DNA of 64,000 bases, from contig NZ_CP155793.1 in NCBI RefSeq assembly GCF_039729145.1, positions 2,170,001 to 2,234,000 on the forward strand, given 5' to 3'. The notes below the pieces were generated by a model, which worked only from the letters and a program-made list of their open reading frames with translations, was not told where the DNA came from and did no database searches. The translations under genes and the position numbers were made by a program. The DNA comes from Microbacterium sp. SY138 (GTDB lineage: Bacteria > Actinomycetota > Actinomycetes > Actinomycetales > Microbacteriaceae). Of the stretch, positions 35,056 through 47,781 are shown one piece after another (position 1 is the stretch's first letter; each line of letters starts with the position of its first letter).

Positions 35056-35802
35056 TCACTCGTCGACGACGAGCTCCAGCACGCCCTGGTGTGCGCCATC
35101 GCGGAGAATGATCCCTCGCTTCTCCGCCCAGAGCCGAAGACCGCGAAGGGAACCGACCCGTGGTCGATCCTCGGCAATCGCCCGGACGAGTGCACCCTTC
35201 GATTTCTTGTTGAAGTGATTGAGGGCCCTCCCGTGCTCCGTCACGACCCGCACGTAAGCGGAGGAGACGGAGTCCGGCATGGGTCCCAGCGCGACGTAGG
35301 CCTCACTCCGCAGGTCGAGCACGAACGACGGATCCGCCTCCGCGATCGCTGCAGAGGTGGCCTCCGCCCAATGCCGCCGAAGCGCGGGAAGCCCGGGGAC
35401 GGAGGTGCCGGCGGCCAGCCGATACGTCGGGACCGCGTCGAGCGCGCCCACCGGTCCAAGCGGAGCGCTGTGGATCCAGACATGGGCACCCAGCCATCGA
35501 CGGGACGCGACGGAGAGCGATCGGGCATCGAGCGCGTCGAACAGCACCCCCGTGTATCGGTCGATCGCGGGCATCGTGGGAGCGGAGCGAAGCGCCCTGT
35601 TGTGCGCGACATCGCCGCTCTGCCGCGCACTCAGCTTGAGCACCCGACGGGCAGCCTCTTCGTCGGCAGCGAGGTCGATCAGAGCCTCGACGACAGCGGC
35701 GCGCCGCTCGTTCAGAGACGGGAGTGCCAGCGACGCGAGGTCGAGCGGGGACCCCTCACCGCCCTCATGCTTGGTCTCCGAAGGAGGGAGCAGGATCTTC
35801 AT
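35056..35802 (-). CDS. yaaA: YaaA family peroxide-stress protein
   Basis: YaaA (DUF328) lowers free iron under peroxide stress in E. coli and binds DNA. The 248-residue protein starts with the signature KILLPPSETK and has RYTGVLFDAL and HFNKKSKGALVRAI near the end, matching the family's KxxxG pattern. The family is about 250 residues long, so it is complete. It follows atpC on the same strand, but a strong terminator lies between. Confidence 0.9.
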   Translation of the reverse strand: MKILLPPSETKHEGGEGSPLDLASLALPSLNERRAAVVEALIDLAADEEAARRVLKLSARQSGDVAHNRALRSAPTMPAIDRYTGVLFDALDARSLSVASRRWLGAHVWIHSAPLGPVGALDAVPTYRLAAGTSVPGLPALRRHWAEATSAAIAEADPSFVLDLRSEAYVALGPMPDSVSSAYVRVVTEHGRALNHFNKKSKGALVRAIAEDRPRVGSLRGLRLWAEKRGIILRDGAHQGVLELVVDE

Positions 35803-35821
35803 GGAACCTCGGTGGATACAG

Positions 35822-35865
35822 ACGCGTCCGCCTCGGAACCCGTGCGGGTGCCGAGGCGGACGCGT
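35822..35865 (-). terminator. Terminator of the ATP synthase operon
   Basis: A perfect 15-bp stem, ACGCGTCCGCCTCGG (35822-35836) with 35851-35865. Inside it a second stem, ACCC/GGGT, has loop GTGC. It lies just past the atpC stop codon; few T residues follow. Confidence 0.8.
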
Positions 35866-35878
35866 GAAACAGGAACTG

Positions 35879-36139
35879 CTAAGCGATCAGAGCCGCGTTG
35901 CCGGCAACGATCGTCAGGGTGTCGCCCTCCATCGAGAGGAACCCGTCCTGCGCGTTGGCCAGCACCTTGGTGCCATCCGACTGGGTGATGCGAACCTGGC
36001 CCTCGGCGAGGATGGCCAGCACCGGCTCGTGGCCGGTCATGAAGCCGATCTCACCCTCGACGGTCTTGGCGACCACGAGGCTCGCCTCTCCCGTCCAGAC
36101 CTCCGCATCAGCGGAGACGAGGCTGACATGCAGCGCCAT
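35879..36139 (-). CDS. atpC: ATP synthase epsilon subunit
   Basis: Part of the F1 central stalk and an inhibitor of ATP hydrolysis. The protein has 86 residues, starting MALHVSLVSADAEVWTGEA, and holds only the beta-sandwich domain. The C-terminal helical arm of longer epsilon subunits is missing, as in several actinobacteria, so arm-based inhibition would be lost. ATG at 36139 lies two bases after the atpD stop codon, implying coupled translation. Last gene of the operon. Confidence 0.95.
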   Translation of the reverse strand: MALHVSLVSADAEVWTGEASLVVAKTVEGEIGFMTGHEPVLAILAEGQVRITQSDGTKVLANAQDGFLSMEGDTLTIVAGNAALIA

Positions 36140-36141
36140 GG

Positions 36142-37617
<1,476 letters not shown>

Positions 37618-38514
37618 CTATTTGCTCGAGAGGGCGTCGGCGCCGCCGACGATCTCGGCGATCTGCTGCGTGATCTCCGCCTGGCGCGCGTTGTTGCGCA
37701 GACGGGTGTAGTCGGTGATGAGCTTGTCGGCGTTGTCGCTGGCCGACTTCATCGCCTTCTGCGTCGCCGCCTGCTTTGCGGCAGACGACTGCAGGAGAGC
37801 GTTGAAGACTCGGCTCTGGATGTACACCGGCAGGATCGCGTCGAGAACAGTCTCGGCGTCCGGCTCGAACTCGTACAGCGGGTAAACGGTGTTACCGGCC
37901 TCCGACTCATCGGCTTCCGTGATCTCCAGCGGGAGCAGACGCACGGATTCGGGCGACTGCGTCATCATGCTGACGAAACGGTTGTACACGAGGTGGATCT
38001 CGTCGACGCCGCCGTCCTGTCCCCCGCGGGAGAAGGACTCGAGCAGCGTCGCGGAGATCTCCTCCGCGGTGTGGAACGACGGGGTGTCGGTGTCGCCCGT
38101 CCACTCCGCAGCGGCAGCCAGGCGTCGGAACTGGAAGTATCCGACGGCCTTGCGACCGATGAGGTAGAAGACCGGCTCCTTGCCCTGCTCCCGCAGGAGC
38201 TCCGCAACCTCGAGACCCTCACGGAGGATCTGCGAGTTGAAGGCTCCGGCCAGACCGCGGTCCGAGGAGAAGATCACGACCGCGGAGCGGGTGATGTTCT
38301 CGGACTCGCGGGTCAACGGGTGATCCACGTTCGAGTGCGTCGCGACGGCCGACACGGCCCTCGTCACGGCACGCGCGAAGGGAGTGGACGCCTTGACGCG
38401 TGCCATCGCCTTCTGGATGCGCGAAGCCGCGATGAGTTCCATCGCCTTCGTGATCTTCTTGGTCGTCTGAGCAGAAGAGATCTTCTGCTTGTAGACCCTG
38501 AGTTGAGCGCCCAT
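37618..38514 (-). CDS. atpG: ATP synthase gamma subunit
   Basis: The rotating central shaft of F1. 298 residues with the long N-terminal helix ([29 protein letters not shown]) and the conserved C-terminal helix ([26 protein letters not shown]). The ATG follows the atpA stop codon by 19 bases. Confidence 0.97.
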   Translation of the reverse strand: MGAQLRVYKQKISSAQTTKKITKAMELIAASRIQKAMARVKASTPFARAVTRAVSAVATHSNVDHPLTRESENITRSAVVIFSSDRGLAGAFNSQILREGLEVAELLREQGKEPVFYLIGRKAVGYFQFRRLAAAAEWTGDTDTPSFHTAEEISATLLESFSRGGQDGGVDEIHLVYNRFVSMMTQSPESVRLLPLEITEADESEAGNTVYPLYEFEPDAETVLDAILPVYIQSRVFNALLQSSAAKQAATQKAMKSASDNADKLITDYTRLRNNARQAEITQQIAEIVGGADALSSK

Positions 38515-38533
38515 ATGTCAGTACCTCACGCGG

Positions 38534-40174
38534 TTACGCGCGACGACCCTTGACGATCTTCTCCTGGTTGACGTCTTCCGCCTCGGCCGCAGCGTGCTCT
38601 TCGTGACCCGGGGCGCCGATGGCGTGTCCCTTGCCACCCTGGAACTCCAGGATGAAGGCATCCGTCTGCTTGTCGAGCTCGGCGACCGTGGCGTCGTCGA
38701 GGACGTTGGTGTCGCGGAGGGTCTCGAGGACCTGGGTGTTGCGACGAAGGTAGTCCAGGAGCTCGCGCTCGAAGCGCAGCACGTCGGAGACCTCGATCGT
38801 GTCGAGCTTGCCGTTGGTACCGGCCCAGATCGAGACGACCTGCTCCTCGACGGGGTACGGCGAGTACTGCGGCTGCTTGAGCAGCTCGGTCAGACGCGCA
38901 CCACGGGAGAGCTGACGACGCGAAGCCGCGTCGAGGTCGGATGCGAACATCGCGAACGCCTCGAGGGAGCGGTACTGCGCGAGCTCCAGCTTCAACGTTC
39001 CGGAGACCTTCTTGATCGACTTGACCTGCGCGTCACCACCGACTCGCGAAACCGAGATACCCACGTCGACCGCAGGACGCTGGTTGGCGTTGAAGAGGTC
39101 GGACTGGAGGAAGATCTGGCCGTCGGTGATCGAGATCACGTTGGTCGGGATGTAGGCCGAGACGTCGTTCGCCTTGGTCTCGATGATCGGGAGACCCGTC
39201 ATGGAACCGGCGCCGAGCTCGTCGGACAGCTTCGCGCAACGCTCGAGCAGACGCGAGTGCAGGTAGAAGACGTCACCCGGGTAGGCCTCACGGCCCGGCG
39301 GGCGGCGCAGGAGGAGGGAGACGGCACGGTAGGCCTCAGCCTGCTTCGACAGGTCATCGAAGATGATGAGGACGTGCTTGCCGCCGTACATCCAGTGCTG
39401 ACCGATGGCGGAACCCGTGTAGGGAGCCAGGTACTTGAAGCCGGCGGGGTCGGACGCCGGAGCCGCCACGATCGTGGTGTACTCCAGAGCGCCGGCCTCT
39501 TCGAGCGCGCCCTTCACCGAAGCGATGGTCGAGCCCTTCTGGCCGATGGCGACGTAGATGCAGCGGACCTGCTTGTTGACGTCGCCAGACTCCCAGTTGG
39601 CCTTCTGGTTGATGATCGTGTCGATCGCGATGGCCGTCTTGCCGGTCTGGCGGTCGCCGATGATCAGCTGACGCTGGCCACGGCCCACGGGGATCATCGC
39701 GTCGATGGCCTTGATGCCGGTCTGCATCGGCTCGTGCACCGACTTGCGCTGCATGACGCCGGGAGCCTGGAGCTCGAGGGCGCGGACGCTCTCGGTCTCG
39801 ATGGCACCGAGTCCGTCGATCGGGTTGCCGAGCGGGTCGACCACGCGGCCGAGGTAGCCGTCGCCGACCGGGACCGAGAGGACCTCGCCGGTGCGGGTGA
39901 CTTCCTGACCGGCCTCGACGCCGGTGAACTCGCCGAGGACGACGACACCGATCTCGTGCTCGTTCAGGCTCTGTGCGAGACCCTTGGTGCCGTCGGCGAA
40001 GATGACGAGCTCGTTCGCCATGACGCCGGGCAGTCCCTCGACGTGCGCGATGCCGTCTGCGGCGTCGATGACGGTGCCGACCTCGGTCGCCCCGGCCCCG
40101 GAGGGCTCGTATGCTGCGGCGAAGTCCTTCAGCGCGTCACGGATGACGTCGGGGCTGATCGATAGTTCTGCCAT
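38534..40174 (-). CDS. atpA: ATP synthase alpha subunit
   Basis: The non-catalytic nucleotide-binding F1 subunit. 546 residues with P-loop GDRQTGKTA, followed by the SRVGGDAQ motif region and the conserved [18 protein letters not shown]. An acidic C-terminal extension ([20 protein letters not shown]) makes it longer than the E. coli protein; such tails occur in actinobacteria. Confidence 0.98.
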   Translation of the reverse strand: MAELSISPDVIRDALKDFAAAYEPSGAGATEVGTVIDAADGIAHVEGLPGVMANELVIFADGTKGLAQSLNEHEIGVVVLGEFTGVEAGQEVTRTGEVLSVPVGDGYLGRVVDPLGNPIDGLGAIETESVRALELQAPGVMQRKSVHEPMQTGIKAIDAMIPVGRGQRQLIIGDRQTGKTAIAIDTIINQKANWESGDVNKQVRCIYVAIGQKGSTIASVKGALEEAGALEYTTIVAAPASDPAGFKYLAPYTGSAIGQHWMYGGKHVLIIFDDLSKQAEAYRAVSLLLRRPPGREAYPGDVFYLHSRLLERCAKLSDELGAGSMTGLPIIETKANDVSAYIPTNVISITDGQIFLQSDLFNANQRPAVDVGISVSRVGGDAQVKSIKKVSGTLKLELAQYRSLEAFAMFASDLDAASRRQLSRGARLTELLKQPQYSPYPVEEQVVSIWAGTNGKLDTIEVSDVLRFERELLDYLRRNTQVLETLRDTNVLDDATVAELDKQTDAFILEFQGGKGHAIGAPGHEEHAAAEAEDVNQEKIVKGRRA

Positions 40175-40221
40175 TGTCTTCCCTTTGTATCTGGGTGCGC
40201 GGTTCCCCGCGCGAAGTCGTG

Positions 40222-41013
40222 TTAGCCCGCGAGCTTCTGGCGAAGGTCGGCGAGTCGTGCGGAGATGCTGCCGTCGATGACGTCATCGGCGATCTGCACG
40301 CGCAGGCCTCCGACGACGGCAGGGTCGATGACGACGTTGAGCGATACCTGGCCGTCGTAGCGACGCGAGAGCGAGTCGCTGAGACGGGCGCGCTGCGCGT
40401 CGCTGAGAGGGGCCGCGGTGTGCACCGTGGCGACCACTCGACCACGCTGGCTCGAGACGACGCTCATCGCCCGGTTCAGCAGCCGTCGGACCCGTCGCCC
40501 GCGCGGCTCGCGCACGAGCGACGTGATGATCAGCGTCGTCGCGGCGCTGGTGGAGCCTTCGGCCAGGAGGCGCTCGACGAGTGCACTCTTGGCGTCTTCT
40601 CCACCGACGCGGCTGCCCAGAGCGAGTTCGAGCTCGGGGTTCGCCGCGATCACCCGGGAGAATCCGAAGAGCTCCCCCTCGATGTCCGTGCCGGGCTCCG
40701 CGATCGCTGCGGCGCGGATCGCGAGCTCCTCGATACCGTCGACGAGCTCACCCGCGTGGGACCAGCGCTCGGCGACGGCGGTCTTCAAGACGCCCTGGGC
40801 GCCTGCGGAGAACCCGCCGAACACCGCGGCGACGACGTTCTGTCGTGCCGCGGCGGGTGCGGAAGGATCAGCAAGCGCGCCGCTCAGCTGGGACGACTCG
40901 CTCACGGCATGCGCGGCAGCGAACAGCTCCCGCGCGGTGTCGAGAGTGACGTCCTTCGCTGCGGCAAGCGTCTTGATGGATGCCGCGAGTGCCTGAGTGG
41001 TCGCGCTGCCCAT
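40222..41013 (-). CDS. atpH: ATP synthase delta subunit
   Basis: Connects the F1 head to the b-subunit stalk. 263 residues, longer than the E. coli form (177), with the OSCP-like helical domain and the C-terminal [19 protein letters not shown] and INPAVVGG-type motif ([14 protein letters not shown]). ATG at 41013 shares one base with the atpF stop codon, so translation is coupled. The frame is open further upstream but overlaps atpF. Confidence 0.95.
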   Translation of the reverse strand: MGSATTQALAASIKTLAAAKDVTLDTARELFAAAHAVSESSQLSGALADPSAPAAARQNVVAAVFGGFSAGAQGVLKTAVAERWSHAGELVDGIEELAIRAAAIAEPGTDIEGELFGFSRVIAANPELELALGSRVGGEDAKSALVERLLAEGSTSAATTLIITSLVREPRGRRVRRLLNRAMSVVSSQRGRVVATVHTAAPLSDAQRARLSDSLSRRYDGQVSLNVVIDPAVVGGLRVQIADDVIDGSISARLADLRQKLAG

Positions 41014-41570
41014 TACTGAGCCGCCTTCTCGGATGCCTCGAGCTCGGCGAGGAAGCGATCGACGACAGCCGTCGCACGTGCGTCGTCGGAGAGCGTCTCG
41101 CCGACCACGCCACCGGCGAGGTCGAGAGCGAGCGATCCGACCTCGCTGCGCAGCGAGACGAGAGCGGTCTGACGCTCTGCTTCGATCTGCGTGTGCGCGG
41201 TGGCGGTGATGCGTGCGGCCTCGGCGGTCGCGGCGTCCTTCGCCTCGGCGACGATCTTCTTGCCGTCCTCGCGGGCGGCCTCGCGGATCTCGCCGGCCTC
41301 GGTACGCGCCTCGGCGAGCTGACGCGTGTACTCCTCGAGTGCCGCCTCCGCCTGCTTCTGCGCCTCGTCGGCCTTGGCGATGTTGCCCTCGATGGCGGCG
41401 GACCGCTCGTCGAGCATCTTCGTCAGCTTGGGAAGGGCGACCTTCCACACGACGATGAGGATGATGAGGAACCAGAGGCCCGACCAGATGATGTCGTACC
41501 ACGCCGGGATGAGCGGGTTGTTGACCGCGCCCTCCTCTGCTGCGAGGTTCGTGACAAGAGCGTTCAGCAT
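41013..41570 (-). CDS. atpF: ATP synthase b subunit
   Basis: The peripheral stalk of F0F1. 185 residues with one membrane helix (about 26-48, WYDIIWSGLWFLIILIVVW) and a long charged coiled coil (about 60-170) rich in Ala, Glu and Arg. Length is normal. Confidence 0.96.
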   Translation of the reverse strand: MLNALVTNLAAEEGAVNNPLIPAWYDIIWSGLWFLIILIVVWKVALPKLTKMLDERSAAIEGNIAKADEAQKQAEAALEEYTRQLAEARTEAGEIREAAREDGKKIVAEAKDAATAEAARITATAHTQIEAERQTALVSLRSEVGSLALDLAGGVVGETLSDDARATAVVDRFLAELEASEKAAQ

Positions 41571-41597
41571 CCTGTCTCCTTCAGAAGTCGGTTCGGA

Positions 41598-42685
<1,088 letters not shown>

Positions 42686-42784
42686 CGCGGGCTCCAGCTT
42701 CGGGGCACCGGTCAGAACCGGGGCGACGATGGTCGGTGTGCTTCACAGCGCAAGCGCTCGCGGGCGAGCGGCGGGCACGTCTCA

Positions 42785-42790
42785 ACACTA
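42785..42790 (-). promoter_or_regulatory. Possible -10 box of the atpB-C operon
   Basis: TAGTGT within the 123-base gap between the atpI-like gene and atpB. It would give a leader of about 95 bases, which contains the hairpin CGCTCG-CGGG-CGAGCG (42755-42770). No clear -35. Confidence 0.35.
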
Positions 42791-42808
42791 TCAGAATCTG
42801 AGGGTCCC

Positions 42809-43327
42809 CTAAGACCGCTGGCCACCCTCGACCGGCCCGCCGTCGATGTGATTGGCCGCGCCGGGGGCACGATCCTCGGGCACCTCGGTCGGCAGCGTGG
42901 TGTCGCTGACGTTCGGGAGCCGCATCTGGGTGAGCACGACGACGTCGATGACGAGCGACATGAGCACACCGGCGACGATCGAGAGGAAGAAGACCATCGG
43001 CTGCAGCCACGGCTGACCGGCGAGGAGGATCATCACGACAACGAAGAGGCCGAGCTTCAGCAGCCAGCCGCCCAGGACGATCGCGAAGAACAGCTGCACG
43101 TACAGCGGATCCCCGAACCAGCGGTTGGCGATCAGGATGCTGAGTCCGGTGATCCCGAGGAAGACGGCAGCCAGGACGACACCGAGCAGGCCACTGACGA
43201 GCCCCTCCCCCTGGGCGACGAGATAACCGACTCCGCCCGCCACGATCGCGAGCACCGCGGTGGCGATCGCCGACCAGATCAGGGTCCGGCGCAGGATCGG
43301 CGTGCTGGAAACGGGGCTCGGGCTCAT
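42809..43327 (-). CDS. AtpI-like membrane protein
   Basis: 172 residues with four membrane segments (about 13-35, 38-62, 75-100, 107-132) and a Pro/Gly/Asp-rich C-terminal tail. Its place just before atpB and its topology fit the ATP synthase assembly protein AtpI, though sequence identity to characterised AtpI is not evident. ATG at 43327 overlaps the stop codon of the wecA-like gene (TGATG) and has a GGAG site. Confidence 0.7.
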   Translation of the reverse strand: MSPSPVSSTPILRRTLIWSAIATAVLAIVAGGVGYLVAQGEGLVSGLLGVVLAAVFLGITGLSILIANRWFGDPLYVQLFFAIVLGGWLLKLGLFVVVMILLAGQPWLQPMVFFLSIVAGVLMSLVIDVVVLTQMRLPNVSDTTLPTEVPEDRAPGAANHIDGGPVEGGQRS

Positions 43328-44496
43328 CAGGACTCCACGGGTGTCGGTTCGGGTTCGGCGCCCGCTGCGCTCTTCCTGCGGCGGGTGGGACTCAGCGTGA
43401 CGACGAGGCAGGCGGCGATGCCCACGATGCCGAAGCCGACGCCCGGCAGATACTGGCCGGGCCAGTCCTCCCGGGCACCGACGTACATCAGGAGGACGGC
43501 GAGCGAGACGACGGCCGTCCAGGCATAGAAGATGAGCACGGCGTCGCGGTCGCGGTGACCGAGATCGAGCATGCGGTGATGCAGGTGCTTCCGGTCGGGC
43601 GAGAACGGCGAGCGACCGGCGCTCATCCGGCGGAGCACGGCGAGCCCGAAGTCGAGCAGCGGGAGCAGCACGACCAGCAGTGGCAGCAGGATGGGCAGGA
43701 ACGCGCCGACCAGCTGGGAACGCCCGAGACGCTCGGGGTCGAGGGCGGACGGGTCCATCTGCCCGGTGATCGCGATCGCCGATGTGGCCATCAGCAGGCC
43801 GATCACCAGCGCCCCGGAATCGCCCATGAAGATCTTCGCCGGACTCCAGTTCAACGGCAGGAAGCCGAGGCAGGCGCCGATGAGCACCGCCGCGATGAAG
43901 GTCGAGAGGTTGAAGTAGCTGGACGCGCCCGAGTCGCGCGTGAAGATGTAGGAATAGGCGAAGAACACACCGTTCGAGATCAGGCACACGCCCGCGACGA
44001 GCCCGTCGAGCCCGTCGATGAAGTTCACCGCGTTCATCACGATGACGATCGCGAACATCGTGATGGTGATGCTCAGCCAGCTCGATACCACGATGAGGTC
44101 ACCGAACGGCAACGAGAGGATCTGCAGGCCGCCGCCGACGGTGATGACGCCCGCCGCCAGGAACTGCGCGCCCAGCTTGATCATCCAGTCGATGTCCCAC
44201 AGGTCGTCGACGACCCCGATGATCGCGATCAGCAGCGAGGCGCCGAGGATCGACCACATGGTCTGCGGGGGGATCCAGATGCTCTGGAAGAAGGGATTGA
44301 TCGCGGAGAACCCGAACGCCGCGGCGATGGCGAGGAAGATCGCGACGCCGCCCAGACGGGGCTTGGGCGTGGTGTGCACGTCACGGTCGCGGATGGCGGG
44401 GTACAGCTTGAACCGGAGGCTCAGCTTCCACACCGCCCAGGTCAGTACGAAAGTGATCGCGGCGGTGAGGATGATCGTGAAGAGATACTGCTTCAC
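43327..44496 (-). CDS. Undecaprenyl-phosphate sugar-1-phosphate transferase (WecA/TagO/MraY superfamily)
   Basis: Transfers GlcNAc-1-phosphate, or a similar sugar phosphate, from UDP to the lipid carrier undecaprenyl phosphate, starting synthesis of wall polysaccharides. 389 residues with about 10-11 membrane helices. Family motifs are GVVDDLWD, MNAVNFIDGLDGL, KIFMGDSGAL and the HLHHRM loop that marks GlcNAc-type enzymes. Its start overlaps the tsaC stop codon by four bases. The gene is usual at this position in actinobacteria. Confidence 0.9.
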   Translation of the reverse strand: MKQYLFTIILTAAITFVLTWAVWKLSLRFKLYPAIRDRDVHTTPKPRLGGVAIFLAIAAAFGFSAINPFFQSIWIPPQTMWSILGASLLIAIIGVVDDLWDIDWMIKLGAQFLAAGVITVGGGLQILSLPFGDLIVVSSWLSITITMFAIVIVMNAVNFIDGLDGLVAGVCLISNGVFFAYSYIFTRDSGASSYFNLSTFIAAVLIGACLGFLPLNWSPAKIFMGDSGALVIGLLMATSAIAITGQMDPSALDPERLGRSQLVGAFLPILLPLLVVLLPLLDFGLAVLRRMSAGRSPFSPDRKHLHHRMLDLGHRDRDAVLIFYAWTAVVSLAVLLMYVGAREDWPGQYLPGVGFGIVGIAACLVVTLSPTRRRKSAAGAEPEPTPVES

Positions 44497-45227
44497 GAAT
44501 CCCCGTCCTGGTCCGGTGCATGCTGGTGGTGATGCTCGTGCTCGGCATCGTCCTCGGGCTCGAGGAGATCTCCGAGCACCTCCTGCAGCTGCTCCCGTGT
44601 CACGGCGCCGTCGCGGAGGATGCGCACGCCTCCCGTCTCGGAGTCCGCACCGCGGCGGACCAACGAGGTCGCATCGACGATGGTCGACGCGATGCCGTTC
44701 TTGCTCAGTCCGTCCGCCAGGTAGACCGCGACGCTGTCACCCAGCATCTTCTCGGCGTCGTACGCGGAGATGGCGGCGGCCTCCCCCGTGAGGTTCGCGC
44801 TGGAAACGGCCAGTGGACCGGTCTCCGCGAGCAGTTCGAGTGCGACCCGCCCCTCCGGCATGCGGACGGCGACGGTGCCGAGCGTCTCACCGAGGTCCCA
44901 GACCAGCGACGGCTGCGCGGGCAGCACGATCGTGAGACCACCGGGCCAGAACGCCTCGACCAGCCGCTCCACCGGTTCGGGAACCGATTCGGCGAGGGCG
45001 GCGAGTGTCTCCTTCGTGCCGATCAGCACGGGCGGCGGCTGGTCGCGGCCCCGCCCCTTCGCGTCGAGGAGCCGCTGGACAGCGGCCGGCGAGAAGGCAT
45101 CGGCGCCGACGCCGTACACCGTGTCTGTGGGGATGACGATGAGGTCGCCACGGCCGATCGCCTGGCGCGCATGACGCATTCCGGCGAGGAGCTGCGACTC
45201 GTCGCTGCAGTCGAAGATGGTTGACAT
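44493..45227 (-). CDS. tsaC: L-threonylcarbamoyladenylate synthase (TsaC/Sua5/YrdC)
   Basis: Makes threonylcarbamoyl-AMP for the t6A37 modification of ANN-decoding tRNAs. 244 residues with IPTDTVYGVGADAF, the KGRGRDQPPPVLIG motif, and SSANLTGEAA. The C-terminal tail is acidic and His-rich (EHEHHHQHAPDQD), unlike the Sua5 domain, and may bind metal. A TAGAAT box lies 9 bases before the ATG, so the gene can be transcribed separately from prmC. Confidence 0.93.
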   Translation of the reverse strand: MSTIFDCSDESQLLAGMRHARQAIGRGDLIVIPTDTVYGVGADAFSPAAVQRLLDAKGRGRDQPPPVLIGTKETLAALAESVPEPVERLVEAFWPGGLTIVLPAQPSLVWDLGETLGTVAVRMPEGRVALELLAETGPLAVSSANLTGEAAAISAYDAEKMLGDSVAVYLADGLSKNGIASTIVDATSLVRRGADSETGGVRILRDGAVTREQLQEVLGDLLEPEDDAEHEHHHQHAPDQDGDS

Positions 45228-45236
45228 GACGGTTCG

Positions 45237-45242
45237 ATTCTA
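45237..45242 (-). promoter_or_regulatory. Possible -10 box of tsaC
   Basis: TAGAAT, then 9 bases, then ATG; predicts a two- to three-base leader. Confidence 0.45.
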
Positions 45243-45279
45243 TGCGGCGCGGCCGGTGAGCACGCTCCGAGGTTGCTGA

Positions 45280-46140
45280 TCAGGGTCGGAGTGCGGTGGT
45301 GGTGCGATCGCGCAGTGTCAGGTCGCGATGTGTCGCCGCCGCGCGCCAGCCGTCGAGGGTGAGGATCTCCCTGATCGATTCGCCCTGCAGTTCGCCGTGC
45401 TCGATGACCAGCAGGCCCCCGGGACGAAGCAATCGCAGCGCCCGCGAGCTGAGCACGCGCACGATGTCGAGCCCGTCCTCTCCCCCGTACAACGCCATCG
45501 CCGGGTCGAAGAGTCGCACCTCCGGATCGCGCGGGATCGCGGCGTCGGGCACGTACGGCGGATTCGAGATGACCACGGACGCCGTGCCCTCGAGTTCCGG
45601 GAACGCCTCGCCCAGGTCGGACAGGACGAGTGTCAGGTTGTCGATCCCTGCGACGTTTCGACGCGCCCAGGCGTGGGCATCCGCGGAGAGCTCGGCCGCG
45701 AAGATGCGGGCGTGCGGCACCTCGGTGGCCATCGCGAGGGCGATCGCGCCACTCCCGGTTCCGAGATCGATCCCGATCGGGGCGGGCTCGGCCGAGTTCA
45801 GCAGGGCGTCGATGGCGTACTGGACGACGGTCTCGGTCTCCGGACGCGGCACGAAGACGCCGGGACCGACGGCGAGTTCGAGGTGGCGGAACGGCGCGGT
45901 ACCGGTGATGTGCTGCAGCGGCTCACGGCCAGCCCGACGCGTGATGAGGATGTCGAGAGCCGCTGCCGTCTCGTCGTCGACGTCGTCTCCGCGAACGATC
46001 GCCGCCTGGACCTCGCCGCGCCGACGGCCGAGCACGTGACCGGCGAGGAGCTCGGCGTCGACCAGCGGATCGGGGACCCCGACGTCGGCGAGACGCTGGG
46101 CAGCCGTGCGGACGACGGCAGCGAGGGAGGTGTCGGACAT
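45280..46140 (-). CDS. prmC: Release factor glutamine methyltransferase
   Basis: Methylates the Gln of the GGQ motif in release factors RF1 and RF2. 286 residues with an N-terminal helical domain, SAM motif [14 protein letters not shown], and the catalytic NPPY ([10 protein letters not shown]). ATG at 46140 was chosen because the protein then begins with the family's [17 protein letters not shown]; a TACGCT box lies 7 bases upstream. Its target prfA lies 6 kb upstream, separated by inserted genes. Confidence 0.93.
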   Translation of the reverse strand: MSDTSLAAVVRTAAQRLADVGVPDPLVDAELLAGHVLGRRRGEVQAAIVRGDDVDDETAAALDILITRRAGREPLQHITGTAPFRHLELAVGPGVFVPRPETETVVQYAIDALLNSAEPAPIGIDLGTGSGAIALAMATEVPHARIFAAELSADAHAWARRNVAGIDNLTLVLSDLGEAFPELEGTASVVISNPPYVPDAAIPRDPEVRLFDPAMALYGGEDGLDIVRVLSSRALRLLRPGGLLVIEHGELQGESIREILTLDGWRAAATHRDLTLRDRTTTALRP

Positions 46141-46147
46141 GTCTTCC

Positions 46148-46153
46148 AGCGTA
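46148..46153 (-). promoter_or_regulatory. Predicted -10 box of prmC
   Basis: TACGCT, then 7 bases (GGAAGAC), then ATG. Confidence 0.5.
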
Positions 46154-46240
46154 GAGCGCGCGCTGACGTCACAAACCCTCGCCCATAGGGACGCTCCCCT
46201 AGGCTGGTGCGGCAGCGACCCCCGCACAGGAAGGCTCACC

Positions 46241-47179
46241 ATGCCCGGTATCCACTCCGACATCACGACCGCTTTCGGCAACACCCCGCTCGTCCGGCTG
46301 AACAGGGTGACCGAGGGACTGGGCGCCACCGTCCTCGCCAAGCTCGAGTATTACAACCCTGCGTCGAGCGTGAAGGATCGGATCGGCATCGCCATGATCA
46401 ACGCCGCCGAGGCATCGGGCGAGCTGCAGCCGGGCGGCACGATCGTCGAGTCGACCAGCGGCAACACCGGCATCGCCCTCGCGATGGTGGGTGCCGCGCG
46501 CGGCTACCGGGTGATCCTCACGATGCCTGCCTCCATGTCGAAGGAGCGCCGGGTCCTGCTCAAGGCGTTCGGCGCGGAGATCGTGCTCACCGATCCCACC
46601 AAGGGCATGAGCGGTGCGATCGAGGAGACCAAGCGCATCGTCGCCGAGACCCCCGGCGCGATCTGGATCCGGCAGTTCGAGAACGCCGCGAACCCCCAGA
46701 TCCACCGCGAGACCACGGCGCAGGAGATCCTGCGCGACACCGACGGCGCCGTCGACATCCTCGTCGCGGGCGTCGGTACCGGTGGGACCGTCACCGGAAC
46801 CGGGCAGGCGCTCAAGGCCGCCAAGCCCGGCGTCCAGGTGATCGCCGTCGAGCCCAAGGACTCCCCCGTGCTGACCGAGGGACGCCCCGGCCCCCACAAG
46901 ATCCAGGGGATCGGCCCGAACTTCGTCCCCGACGTGCTCGACCGCGACGTGCTCGACGAGATCCTCACGGCGGAGTTCGACGAGTCCATCCGCGTCGCGC
47001 GTGAGCTCGCGGCCAAGGAGGGTCTCCTCGTCGGCATGTCGTCGGGTGCTGCCGTCGCCGCGGCGCTCAAGGTCGCCGCCCGTCCGGAGAACGCTGGCAA
47101 GACGATCGTCGTCGTGATCCCGGACACCGGTGAGCGCTATCTCTCCACCGCGCTGTTCGAGGACCTGCGCGAAGACTGA
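46241..47179 (+). CDS. cysK: Cysteine synthase A (O-acetylserine sulfhydrylase)
   Basis: A PLP enzyme making cysteine from O-acetylserine and sulfide. 312 residues with the PLP Lys45 ([10 protein letters not shown]), [10 protein letters not shown], the glycine-rich [10 protein letters not shown] and [13 protein letters not shown] at 46241 follows an AGGAAGG site; a TAGGCT box at 46199 could serve as -10 of a leadered mRNA. cysE begins 8 bases downstream, so the two form an operon for cysteine synthesis. Confidence 0.96.
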   Translation: MPGIHSDITTAFGNTPLVRLNRVTEGLGATVLAKLEYYNPASSVKDRIGIAMINAAEASGELQPGGTIVESTSGNTGIALAMVGAARGYRVILTMPASMSKERRVLLKAFGAEIVLTDPTKGMSGAIEETKRIVAETPGAIWIRQFENAANPQIHRETTAQEILRDTDGAVDILVAGVGTGGTVTGTGQALKAAKPGVQVIAVEPKDSPVLTEGRPGPHKIQGIGPNFVPDVLDRDVLDEILTAEFDESIRVARELAAKEGLLVGMSSGAAVAAALKVAARPENAGKTIVVVIPDTGERYLSTALFEDLRED

Positions 47180-47187
47180 GGCTGTCG

Positions 47188-47760
47188 ATGGGCATTTTCG
47201 GGCGGATGCGCGAGGACATCGCAGCAGCGCGCCTCCGCGATCCAGCCGCGCGCAGCGCCGTCGAAGTCGCTCTGCTGTACCCCGGCCTGCATGCCATCTG
47301 GGCGCACCGCGTCTCGCACGCGCTCTGGCGGCGACGGCTGCGCCTGCTCGCGCGCGCCGGTTCGCAGGTCTCGCGCTGGCTCACCGGGATCGAGATCCAC
47401 CCCGGTGCGAGGATCGGCCGGCGTTTCTTCATCGATCACGGAATGGGCGTCGTGATCGGGGAGACCGCTGTGGTGGGCGATGACGTGATGCTCTACCACG
47501 GCGTCACCCTCGGCGGACGTACGCGGACATCGGGCAAGCGTCACCCCACGCTCGGAGACGGCGTCGCCGTGGGCGCCGGTGCCAAGATCCTGGGGCCCGT
47601 CACGATCGGCGCGGGATCCGTGGTCGGGGCGAATGCCGTCGTCACACGCGATGCCCCGGCTGACAGCGTGCTCGTCGGGGTGCCGGCGAAGCCGCGCCAC
47701 CGCACGCTCGGAGAAGACACCAGGGCGCTCCTCACCGCTCCCGACCACTACGCGATCTGA
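47188..47760 (+). CDS. cysE: Serine O-acetyltransferase
   Basis: Acetylates serine to supply the CysK substrate. 190 residues, the short (EpsC-like) form. A helical N-domain is followed by the left-handed beta-helix with hexapeptide repeats, catalytic His residues in [11 protein letters not shown] and LYHGVTLGG, and the C-terminal segment DHYAI. The C-terminal Ile is the residue CysE uses to bind CysK, so a cysteine synthase complex is plausible. Confidence 0.95.
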   Translation: MGIFGRMREDIAAARLRDPAARSAVEVALLYPGLHAIWAHRVSHALWRRRLRLLARAGSQVSRWLTGIEIHPGARIGRRFFIDHGMGVVIGETAVVGDDVMLYHGVTLGGRTRTSGKRHPTLGDGVAVGAGAKILGPVTIGAGSVVGANAVVTRDAPADSVLVGVPAKPRHRTLGEDTRALLTAPDHYAI

Positions 47761-47781
47761 ACCCGGTGCCGCGTGGGCCCG

